Position numbers and translations under genes: made by a program
Source: a virus
Length of the DNA: 64,000 bases
IMG/VR virus record: IMGVR_UViG_3300002460_000002
Coordinates: 2,247 to 66,246 of that record
Strand: one strand, 5' to 3'
Part shown: piece by piece, positions 33,281 to 40,027 of the stretch
Numbering within the stretch: the stretch's first letter is position 1
Layout of the letters: each line of letters opens with the position of its first letter
Notes under the pieces: generated by a model
What the model was told of the DNA's origin: nothing
Seen by the model: only the letters and a program-made list of their open reading frames with translations
Databases searched by the model: none

Positions 33281-33517
33281 TCAAACAGGCTTCGCCCACT
33301 TCTCCCACAACTCGACCATGAACGCCGAGATCTCCTCGCGCTCGGCCTGGGTCAGCAACGGCTCGCGCCGATCCACGTCCGGGTCGAAGATTTCAACCTC
33401 GCCGTCGTACCCCTGAAACAGATCGCGGCTTCCGTCCGCCGAGATGCCGAGGATCCCACGGTTGGCTTTGATCTCGCGACCGGTCGCCAACTCGAAAACA
33501 CCTTTTCGGGATTTCAT
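33281..33517 (-). CDS. Hypothetical acidic protein
   Basis: 78 residues, start overlapping the previous stop by 4 bases. Begins with beta-like GVFELATGREIKANRGILGI and ends with an acidic helix (TQAEREEISAFMVELWEKW). Not recognised. Confidence 0.55.
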   Translation of the reverse strand: MKSRKGVFELATGREIKANRGILGISADGSRDLFQGYDGEVEIFDPDVDRREPLLTQAEREEISAFMVELWEKWAKPV

Positions 33518-33717
33518 GTGTGAAACTCCTTCAACTCCTCATACGCACGAATCATCGCCACAAGATCTCCCTCGACCAACGCCTTCGTTGCGTCATCGAG
33601 CGCCTTACGCATCATCGTGAGTGCGAATGTGCCTGCGAGACCGATCTCCATGTAGGCCGGCATGACCTTGTCGCGAACCCGCGCCATCTCGGCCGGAAGA
33701 GCTTCACCCAGGTTCAT
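33514..33717 (-). CDS. Hypothetical helical protein
   Basis: 67 residues directly coupled to the RHH gene by an ATGA overlap. All-helical with a hydrophobic centre (YMEIGLAGTFALTMMRKAL). Could be a partner of the RHH protein, as in small two-gene control units, but no toxin motif is visible. Confidence 0.5.
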   Translation of the reverse strand: MNLGEALPAEMARVRDKVMPAYMEIGLAGTFALTMMRKALDDATKALVEGDLVAMIRAYEELKEFHT

Positions 33718-33848
33718 GCCTTCTTGACCTTCTGCTTCGGGATCGCCTTGTCTAGCGCCACTTCCACGACGTCCTGGATCGTCTGCCCTGACTCGGCCGC
33801 GTGCACCCGGATGCGGTGGTGCAGCTCGGGGTCGACCCGCACGGCCAT
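33714..33848 (-). CDS. Ribbon-helix-helix DNA-binding protein
   Basis: 44 residues, too short for most gene callers. MAVRVDPELHHRIRVHAAESGQTIQ and DVVEVALDKAI fit the strand-helix-helix fold of Arc/CopG/MetJ repressors. ATG with GGAAAAG upstream; an in-frame GTG 5 codons earlier would extend the strand (EKKIMAVRV). Its promoter contains three tandem 8-bp GTTAGCNN boxes; RHH dimers typically bind such short direct repeats cooperatively, so autorepression is likely. Confidence 0.7.
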   Translation of the reverse strand: MAVRVDPELHHRIRVHAAESGQTIQDVVEVALDKAIPKQKVKKA

Positions 33849-33866
33849 GATTTTCTTTTCCACTGG

Positions 33867-33914
33867 GTTAGCTTGTTAGCATGTTAGACGCCTGCGTGTC
33901 AACCGTGGTACCTT
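33867..33914. promoter_or_regulatory. Operator of three tandem 8-bp boxes with two promoters
   Basis: Boxes GTTAGCTT, GTTAGCAT and GTTAGACG fill 33867-33890 without gaps. Leftward promoter for the RHH gene: TTGACA (33902-33897), 18 bp, TAACAA (33878-33873), inside the boxes. Rightward promoter for the endolysin: TAGACG (33885-33890, in box 3), 18 bp, TACCTT (33909-33914), 6 bases to the ATG. One bound protein could block both. Confidence 0.65.
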
Positions 33915-33920
33915 CCCCAC

Positions 33921-34526
33921 ATGCGAACCACCGACCTCTCGCTCCTACACCCGATGATGCGCGCGGCCTCACTCGAACTTGAGTCTGCCCTCGCCCGCGA
34001 AAAGATCCCGATGCGCCGTTTCGAGGGCTGGCGCGCGCCGCGGGACCAGGCCGACATCTACTTCTCCGGCCGCGTCCCTGGCTTCGGTGTGCCGGGCAAG
34101 TTCAAGACCTTCGCCAAACCCTGGAACGGCCGGCACCAGTATGGTCTCGCGGAAGACTGGGTTTTCTTCGTCCACGGCGTTTGGACCTGGGTTGAGCCCG
34201 AAAAAAGCATGTGGGACCGGTACCACGTGATCGCCCAGACCCTCGACCTGACGCCCCTAAAGTTCGAGCAACCCCACGTTCAGATTTCCGGCCTACAGAC
34301 ATCCGAGCTTCGCGCCGGCCACTACCCTCCGCTCGGGGACCACACCTGGGAAGCCAACTTGACGGCCGCGATCCGGCTCTGGGGCCCGGAGACCCGGCTC
34401 GAGCACGGAATCACGTTTCAAGGGGCCCCGCCTGCACCAGAAGGCGACGATGCGGAGCGGCCGGACATCGAGGTGCCCGCGGGTCTGGTCTACGACGAAG
34501 AGGCAGGGGTTTGTAGGCCAGCGTAG
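33921..34526 (+). CDS. M15-family peptidase, probable endolysin
   Basis: 201 residues. RRFEGWRAPRDQADIYFSGR, then RHQYGLAEDW (His72, Asp79) and QPHVQI (His119) match the zinc-binding HxxxxxxD...H pattern of LAS/M15 L,D- or D,D-peptidases such as phage L-alanoyl-D-glutamate endopeptidases. No signal peptide, so release would need a holin or similar. The C-terminal tail is acidic. Its promoter overlaps the RHH operator, implying repression until late infection. Confidence 0.8.
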   Translation: MRTTDLSLLHPMMRAASLELESALAREKIPMRRFEGWRAPRDQADIYFSGRVPGFGVPGKFKTFAKPWNGRHQYGLAEDWVFFVHGVWTWVEPEKSMWDRYHVIAQTLDLTPLKFEQPHVQISGLQTSELRAGHYPPLGDHTWEANLTAAIRLWGPETRLEHGITFQGAPPAPEGDDAERPDIEVPAGLVYDEEAGVCRPA

Positions 34527-34592
34527 GTTCTAAGGCTTCTATGTCGCCGTCTCGGCAAAAAGATACGGTGCGCGCGCTGTTTCTCGAAGATT

Positions 34593-34946
34593 TCAGCAAT
34601 TCGTGACTTCCCCAGCACGAATGAAGCCGTGCCAACCCGGCCCCCACGTGCCGCCCGGCTCTAAACACTCTCCCTTCAACAACACGCTGCTCGACCCCGC
34701 GACCAGCGTCAGGTCATCGAAGCCGGTGCCTTGAAACTCCCAGCGGCCCGGCACCGGCGTGGTCGTCTGCGGCACGTGCGGTCGCCAGCAGATCACGGAG
34801 TGCGTTCCTACAGGGCCTTTGTTCGCGAGGATACACTTCGGGCACAAGAAGATGATTCCGTCAGCCTCGGTGAAGGTGACGCCTCTCTGGAAAGTCTTGT
34901 CGTCGAGACGCTTGAGGAAGCTGGGCTCAAGAGCGGTGAGGCGCAT
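34593..34946 (-). CDS. DUF6527-like phage protein
   Basis: 117 residues from the ATG (MRLTALEPSFLKRL). FLCPKCILANKGPVGTHSVICW, GRWEFQGTGFDDLTLV, VLLKGECLEP and WHGFIRAGEVTNC form the conserved Cys/His core I associate with DUF6527, a common phage protein of unknown function that probably binds zinc. The frame stays open upstream into GC-rich repeats, but that extension is low-complexity and is rejected. A -10-like TACCCT is 5 bases before the ATG. Confidence 0.7.
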   Translation of the reverse strand: MRLTALEPSFLKRLDDKTFQRGVTFTEADGIIFLCPKCILANKGPVGTHSVICWRPHVPQTTTPVPGRWEFQGTGFDDLTLVAGSSSVLLKGECLEPGGTWGPGWHGFIRAGEVTNC

Positions 34947-34980
34947 GAGGTAGGGTACCACTGCGGTGACGGTGAAGGCT

Positions 34981-35195
34981 AACGTCGGCCCACCACGCCG
35001 CGCCGCGCTCGGCGGCGACGGCGGCGGTCCAGTACGGGCTCTAGCGCGCGGCGACGGCGGTCCAGTACGGGCTCTAGCGCTCGGCGCCGACGGCGGTCTA
35101 GGTAGTTGGCTGGCGCCGACGGCGCACCGGTGTGGGTAGTAGGCCCGGCCCAGCCCAGCCCGGCCCAGCCCGGCCCGGCCCAGCGCCCGCCAACT
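34981..35195. repeat. GC-rich tandem repeats beside the origin
   Basis: Two copies of a roughly 30-bp unit (GGCGGTCCAGTACGGGCTCT core) at 35022-35047 and 35055-35080, further CGCCGACGGCG copies near 35084 and 35108, then about 40 bp of 5-mer GGCCC/AGCCC repeats (35152-35193). Frames crossing it encode only Arg/Gly/Ala low complexity, so I read it as non-coding. It borders the iteron region. Confidence 0.7.
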
Positions 35196-35218
35196 TACCC
35201 ACACCCCGTTACCAAAGA

Positions 35219-35249
35219 AAAAGGCCCATCACTTTCGTGTGGGCCTTCC
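35219..35249 (-). terminator. Hairpin terminator between repeats and origin
   Basis: AAGGCCCA and TGGGCCTT form an 8-bp stem, with CAC/GTG extending inward, followed on the minus strand by TTTTTC. No minus-strand gene is seen just upstream of it, so it may guard the region from transcription out of the origin. Confidence 0.65.
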
Positions 35250-35315
35250 CCTTACCCTTGCCAGAGTGAGGTCAACCTAACGCACCTCTACTGGGCTTGC
35301 AACCACAAAAATTGT

Positions 35316-35773
35316 TAACGCAGTACAACGATCGCATAACGCAGTACAATGATCGTAACGCGGTACAATAGCGCAGTACAACATAAAATCGAAATAGCCC
35401 TGCCTGATCAGGAGACCTGCACCTATCTCAATTGAGTTAACCTTACGCAGTACAGCAGGTAACACGGTACAGGGGGGGTGTGCCAATATTACTTAGAAGG
35501 ATCGTTGTTTAAAAAATTTATGTACCACCGTAGCTTGTTGACTACCTAAAGTTGTACTGCGTTAAATTTTCCCTTATTCTTCAATGATATTCTATATTGA
35601 CTCGGTACAACACAATTTCTTATGTTGTACTGAGTTAATTTATTAGATAATAAAATCATAGAGTTAACGCGGTAAACCTTCTCAGTGCATTAATGGTACC
35701 GGCAGAGTAAAGCTGTACTGCGTTATCGTTAGCACCTATCTGAATTGAGTTCGCCCTGGTTAACGCGGTACAC
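35316..35773. repeat. Iteron array, probable replication origin
   Basis: Twelve copies of a 13-bp element, consensus TAACGCRGTACAA, begin at 35316, 35337, 35356, 35369, 35443, 35460, 35598, 35665 and 35761 (plus) and 35552, 35625 and 35713 (inverted). Several have one or two changes. Between them are AT-rich stretches (near 35510 and 35636-35660) suited to unwinding. Two longer direct repeats occur: ACCTATCTSAATTGAGTT at 35421 and 35734, and about 21 bp around 35663 and 35759. There is no gene here, and the primase gene starts 107 bp later. Confidence 0.75.
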
Positions 35774-35835
35774 CTTCTCAACGTGTTAACTGAATTGTAC
35801 AGGTGTCACGCCTAAAAGCAGTTTTTCTGTTTTTC

Positions 35836-35863
35836 TTGACTCGTTTACGGGCTTGAGTGTACT
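35836..35863 (+). promoter_or_regulatory. Promoter of the replication operon
   Basis: TTGACT, 16-bp spacer, TGTACT, about 16 bases before the primase ATG, immediately after the last iteron. Its closeness to the iterons would let an initiator protein regulate it. Confidence 0.5.
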
Positions 35864-35879
35864 TTCTGCTGCCCTTGCC

Positions 35880-36389
35880 ATGAAAATCAGCTTTTTTCCC
35901 GAGATCACCAACAATGAGCCCGTGCCCTTGGAAATCACCTGGGACGGGTTCGTGGAGAGCCTTAAAAAGCACACTTTTACCTACACTGACAAGCTCAAGG
36001 TCCCGGCCTTCTCGCCAGCCGAGTACCCAGACGGCGCGCGGCGCGCGCGGGCCAACGTCAAGTGCGTGCACTTCGGGGTGCTGGACCTCGACAAGCTCAC
36101 GGACGCGCAGATGGACGTGCTGCGTGGGAAGCTGGATGGTACCGAGTACGTCTACTACACGACGTGGTCCCACCAGAAGAATTTTCCGCTCTGGTGTGGC
36201 CGATTGATCGTGCCTTTTTCCCGTCCGGTTCTGTTGTCTGAGTGGGACCTTTTCTGGCCGCGGTTGAACCGGCGATTTGGTGGTCTAGGGGATTCTGCGT
36301 GCAAAGATCCTTCGCGTCTCTACTTCTATCCCGCGGCGCCGGATGGAACTCAGGGGATGGAAATTTTTGATCACCAGGTGGAGCAGTGA
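35880..36389 (+). CDS. Primase-polymerase (AEP-like) domain protein
   Basis: 169 residues from the ATG MKISFFPEI; no ribosome-binding site is evident. VHFGVLDLDKL gives the hDhD metal motif; YVYYTTWSHQKNFPLWCGRLIVPFSRPV is the strand with Ser-His followed by the R-h-h-h-P-hSRPV segment typical of primases paired with D5-type helicases; DSACKDPSRLYFYP completes the core. It should lay down primers at the iteron origin. It is coupled by a GTGA overlap to the helicase gene. The fold assignment is from motif order only. Confidence 0.7.
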   Translation: MKISFFPEITNNEPVPLEITWDGFVESLKKHTFTYTDKLKVPAFSPAEYPDGARRARANVKCVHFGVLDLDKLTDAQMDVLRGKLDGTEYVYYTTWSHQKNFPLWCGRLIVPFSRPVLLSEWDLFWPRLNRRFGGLGDSACKDPSRLYFYPAAPDGTQGMEIFDHQVEQ

Positions 36390-38263
36390 TCAATGTTGAC
36401 GAGTTGCTGCGAGAGCAGCTACGGGTTGACGACGTTGCGGTCGAGAGCGTGTCGCGCAAAGAGGTAGAGGCGCAGGTCAAGAGCTTGAAGCGGCGCAAGT
36501 CCGTGCATTACCAGAAAATGGGCTGGTGCCTGGAGCAGGTTCTTGCGGGAGAGCCGTTCGCGGAAGAAGGGGACCGAGACGAAACGATTTTTCAGTTGAC
36601 CAGCATCTTGGTCGAGACCTGGCCCCGCGCGGACGCGCATGGCTTGGCGGGGTATTTCACCCAATCGATCGCGAAGATGATGGTGGCGGCACCGAAGTGT
36701 CCGACGGTGGACGAAGTAGAAAAGAAGATCCGAAGGCACCAAGAGTCGCAACTAGAAACAGAAGCTGCAAAAGAAAATGAGTACACCCAGGCCAGGGCCC
36801 TGGAGATCCGCCGAGCCTTCGCCAACGGAAGAAGTCATCCGTACACCGAAGAGGAGTTGAATGGCTTCGCGAGCGAGGCGGGGATCTCCCGCGATGCGTT
36901 CAATAGGAGATGGTTGGTGCAGCGAGGGCGGACTTTCTACCTGTACTTCAACGGGTCGTACCTACCGCCGGTGACGGATGCGGACGTGGCTGTGGCTGCG
37001 GTTCGAGACTTGGCGCCTGCGCATTCGGCCGGCGTGGATTTGTTCAAGGTTGGCGCCCGTGGGGAGATCTCTCTCAAGAACTCGGCGGACATGATGAGGG
37101 ATTACGGCACCGTCGCGTCGAACATCGTTGTGGACATGACTGCTCAGGTCGCGCACTTCGATGACGCGACCAGGACGTTCATCGAGGCGCCGTGTCCGTT
37201 GCGGAAATTGAAACCGACGTACGATCCCGAGGTGGATGAGTGGATGACCTGGATGGCCGGTCCTCAAAACTACGAGACGCTGGTGAACTGGATCGCGGTT
37301 GTGACGAAGCTGGAGGAGGCGTGCGCGGCCTTGTACTTGTGCGGGGTGCCGGGCTCAGGGAAAACTTTGTTTGCTGAGGGGTTGGCGAGGTTGTGGACCG
37401 AAGAGAAGCCGACACCGCTGGAAGAAGCGATGGGGCCCTTCAATCAGACCATCATGACGTGTCCGTTGGTGTTGGCTGACGAAATGATCCCGCGGGATTT
37501 TCGAGGCAGGGCGCGGACAGCGGAGCTTAGGCAATTTATCCAAGCCCGAAGCAGGCCGCTGTCGCGCAAGCACATAGCGAATGCATCGCTGCGGGGGGCG
37601 GTGAGGTTGATCATCACGGCGAACAACCAAGACCTGCTCACGTCAAACGAATCTCTTACTACCAACGACATCCAGGCGATCGTCGACAGAATCATCTACA
37701 TCGAGTGCCCGGTGAATTCAGCGCGGTACTTGAAGACCGTGAACACCCGGAGCTTCGTGACGGAGAATCGGATCGCGAAGCATGCGTTGTGGTTGGCTGA
37801 AAACCGGGTTGTTCAAAGTGGTCGACGGTTTCTCGTAGAAGGTTCAGATTCGTCGCTGCACCGGACCTTGACGACGTCGTCGGGGCTGCGGTCGGCGGTG
37901 TGTAACTGGTTGGTGTCGTACTTGTTGTCACCAAAGAATGTGGATTCCACGAAGAAATTACTGGTGCGGAGACACGAAGGGATGCTGCTCGTGACGTCCC
38001 GCGGGGTTTCAACGGGGTGGAACACGTACCCAACTAACGAGCCGTCGCCGACCGCGGGTCGAGTGAGTCAGGCGTTAGCGGGGTTGAGTAAGGCTGCGAA
38101 AGTGAGCTTGCGGGATGGGGAGGGCCGGCGGACGCACTACTGGGTGATCGACCCACAGAATCTGATCACGTGGGCGGACCGGAACGGGTTCGCGACCGAT
38201 GAAGTCATCGTGGAGGCGCTGCAGGCGAAAGAAAGTTCGGGAGCGATGGCGGTTTTTCATTGA
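36386..38263 (+). CDS. SF3/D5-like replicative helicase
   Basis: 625 residues from a GTG. The ATPase domain has Walker A LCGVPGSGKT (about 318-327), Walker B CPLVLADEM (about 360) and a sensor-like LIITANNQDLL, as in phage D5/DUF5906 superfamily 3 helicases. The N-terminal 250 residues are helical, and the C-terminus looks winged-helix-like. It should unwind DNA as a hexamer with the preceding primase, replacing a DnaB-type helicase. Confidence 0.8.
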   Translation: MINVDELLREQLRVDDVAVESVSRKEVEAQVKSLKRRKSVHYQKMGWCLEQVLAGEPFAEEGDRDETIFQLTSILVETWPRADAHGLAGYFTQSIAKMMVAAPKCPTVDEVEKKIRRHQESQLETEAAKENEYTQARALEIRRAFANGRSHPYTEEELNGFASEAGISRDAFNRRWLVQRGRTFYLYFNGSYLPPVTDADVAVAAVRDLAPAHSAGVDLFKVGARGEISLKNSADMMRDYGTVASNIVVDMTAQVAHFDDATRTFIEAPCPLRKLKPTYDPEVDEWMTWMAGPQNYETLVNWIAVVTKLEEACAALYLCGVPGSGKTLFAEGLARLWTEEKPTPLEEAMGPFNQTIMTCPLVLADEMIPRDFRGRARTAELRQFIQARSRPLSRKHIANASLRGAVRLIITANNQDLLTSNESLTTNDIQAIVDRIIYIECPVNSARYLKTVNTRSFVTENRIAKHALWLAENRVVQSGRRFLVEGSDSSLHRTLTTSSGLRSAVCNWLVSYLLSPKNVDSTKKLLVRRHEGMLLVTSRGVSTGWNTYPTNEPSPTAGRVSQALAGLSKAAKVSLRDGEGRRTHYWVIDPQNLITWADRNGFATDEVIVEALQAKESSGAMAVFH

Positions 38264-38342
38264 CCGAGGAAATGAGATGGCGCATAGATGCAATCAACGA
38301 TCTCGTCTCGTGGGATTGATAGAAGGTAGAAGGACCTGACCT

Positions 38343-39707
38343 GTGCTAGGTGAAGATCTATTTCCAGACCCTGACGGCGATTACATCTCGCCGAGTCAGA
38401 TTGAATCCTGGCGACTGTGTCGCAGGAAGTGGGCATGGAACAAGATCGACAAGATCCAAGGCCTAGGGAACGTCGCGGCCGAGAAGGGGACCATCATCCA
38501 CGAGGTGTTGGAAGCCTGGTTGAAGGATGGGCGGGCTATCGATCCGGATGAAGTTCGGACGTTGAGTGATGGAACGATGTTTAAGCCGGGGCCGATCGCG
38601 GCTGCGGGGTTGAAGCATCTACCGATGCCGAAGACGTGCGGCACCGAGCGTTTCATCCATGTGAAAACGCAAAAGGCGAAGTACCACGGGTACATCGACT
38701 GGGACCTGAAGGGCGACGTGCCGGTGGTTGGTGATCACAAAAGCACGTCGGATTTCAAGTGGGCCAAGACCGAAGACGATCTGAGGAAAGACCCCCAGGC
38801 GACGATCTATGCGGCGGCGATCATGGCCGAGACCGGCGCCGTGCAGGTCGAGTTGCGGTGGGTGTACTACCAGACGAAGGGCGCCGCGAAGTCGAAGAAG
38901 GTGTCGTTGGTGGTGTTGAAGGAAGACGTCGAGCGGAACTTTGATGAGCTGGACGTGACCGCGTTGGAAATCAACGAGGCGCGGCGGACGGCGAAGACGG
39001 CGCTGGATCTCGAGCCGAACGTGCGCGCTTGTGACAACTTCGGCGGGTGTCAGTACCGGGAGAACTGCAATCTTTCGTCGACGGATCGGATCAAGGGTTT
39101 GATGGCCCAGGAGAGCCTGGCCGAGAAGATGGAAAAACGGAAACACGGGATTGAAACCAACGAAAAGGAGACAGACATGGAAACTCTGGCAGAGAAGATG
39201 AAACGACGGGCGGCGGAGAGTGCGGGGAAAACTCCTGCGCCGGTGAACGGGGCAAGTGCGAGCGGTGGGGCCGAGAAGATGGCCGGGGCGACTCTGGGGA
39301 AGGGGATCAACCCGCCCGAGGGCTCGACGACGCGGGAAGCGGTACCGCTGGCACTGGTGCCGCCCGCGGGTGAAGCAGTGGCAGTGCCTCCGGCGGCAAG
39401 GAAGAATCGTTTGTCGAGGCCGGCGGCGGTGGGGGCGACACCGGCGGGGACACTGGCAACGGGACCAGTGGTACCGACTTCGACCGCGCCGGTTGCGGGG
39501 GCGACGACAGATGCGTCGGCGAGGGCCGGGATCACGGTCATCGCGGTGGCGAAGCTGGGTATGGTGCCGTTCACATTGTACGTGAACTGCGTCCCGTCGA
39601 AGTTCAAGGGACTGATCATGTGCGTGAACACGCAGACGCCCGAAGGGGTGGCGGCGCTCGGGGTGTTGGAGTCGTTGGCGACCGACGTGGTGAGGGCGAT
39701 CGGGTAA
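38343..39707 (+). CDS. Cas4/RecB-like Fe-S exonuclease with C-terminal extension
   Basis: 454 residues from a GTG with AAGGA upstream. The nuclease core has His53 (IIHEVLE), Asp119 (GYIDW), Asp131-x-Lys133 (VGDHKS) and Gln152-Tyr156 (QATIY), the PD-(D/E)XK set. Cys26 with Cys230, Cys236 and Cys242 are placed to hold a 4Fe-4S cluster, as in Cas4 and AddB. After residue 270 follows a long Ala/Pro/Gly-rich linker and a small beta domain not found in Cas4. Position in the replication operon indicates phage recombination or end processing rather than CRISPR adaptation. Confidence 0.8.
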   Translation: MLGEDLFPDPDGDYISPSQIESWRLCRRKWAWNKIDKIQGLGNVAAEKGTIIHEVLEAWLKDGRAIDPDEVRTLSDGTMFKPGPIAAAGLKHLPMPKTCGTERFIHVKTQKAKYHGYIDWDLKGDVPVVGDHKSTSDFKWAKTEDDLRKDPQATIYAAAIMAETGAVQVELRWVYYQTKGAAKSKKVSLVVLKEDVERNFDELDVTALEINEARRTAKTALDLEPNVRACDNFGGCQYRENCNLSSTDRIKGLMAQESLAEKMEKRKHGIETNEKETDMETLAEKMKRRAAESAGKTPAPVNGASASGGAEKMAGATLGKGINPPEGSTTREAVPLALVPPAGEAVAVPPAARKNRLSRPAAVGATPAGTLATGPVVPTSTAPVAGATTDASARAGITVIAVAKLGMVPFTLYVNCVPSKFKGLIMCVNTQTPEGVAALGVLESLATDVVRAIG

Positions 39708-40024
39708 TGGCGTTACTACATTTTCATTCGGCGCATCTTCCTGTAGCAGAGTTTACTTATAGTGCAGGAGAGGCACGAAGGGCATTAGAACAGGGTTGTT
39801 TTTATTGCAGTAAGAAATTCAATCCTGAAGTAGCGGCGGTCTTGTGGAGTGGGAACGGGGCAGAATGCTTGTACCTACACGCTACTTGTGTGAGCCCTCT
39901 TTTCATACGTTTGGCGCGTGATGTTCTTGAATGGGAAAACGTTTTTGCTCATGGCACAAGGCGTTTAGACCAAACAGAAATGGCGGGATGCGTAGATTTA
40001 CGAGACGGGAATCCTGTTTATTAA
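39707..40024 (+). CDS. AT-richer small Cys/His protein
   Basis: 105 residues, ATG sharing a base with the preceding TAA. It has GCFYCSKKFN and CLYLHATCV, a CxxC plus HxxC pattern that could be a treble-clef zinc site. Codon use is clearly more AT-rich than its GC-rich neighbours, suggesting recent acquisition. Not recognised; an HNH-type fold was considered but the HNH residues are not clear. Confidence 0.6.
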   Translation: MALLHFHSAHLPVAEFTYSAGEARRALEQGCFYCSKKFNPEVAAVLWSGNGAECLYLHATCVSPLFIRLARDVLEWENVFAHGTRRLDQTEMAGCVDLRDGNPVY

Positions 40025-40027
40025 CAA

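Noticed and set aside
34947-35204. 86-residue N-terminal extension of the DUF6527-like gene
   Set aside because: It translates GC-rich tandem repeats into Arg/Gly/Pro low complexity and the conserved domain begins at the ATG 34946.
38261-38320. 19-codon TTG frame after the SF3 helicase gene
   Set aside because: No ribosome-binding site beyond overlap and no sequence character; treated as untranslated spacer.
38343-39707. Cas4-like gene as part of a CRISPR adaptation module
   Set aside because: No cas1 or cas2 nearby; it is embedded in the replication operon and 28 kb from the array.
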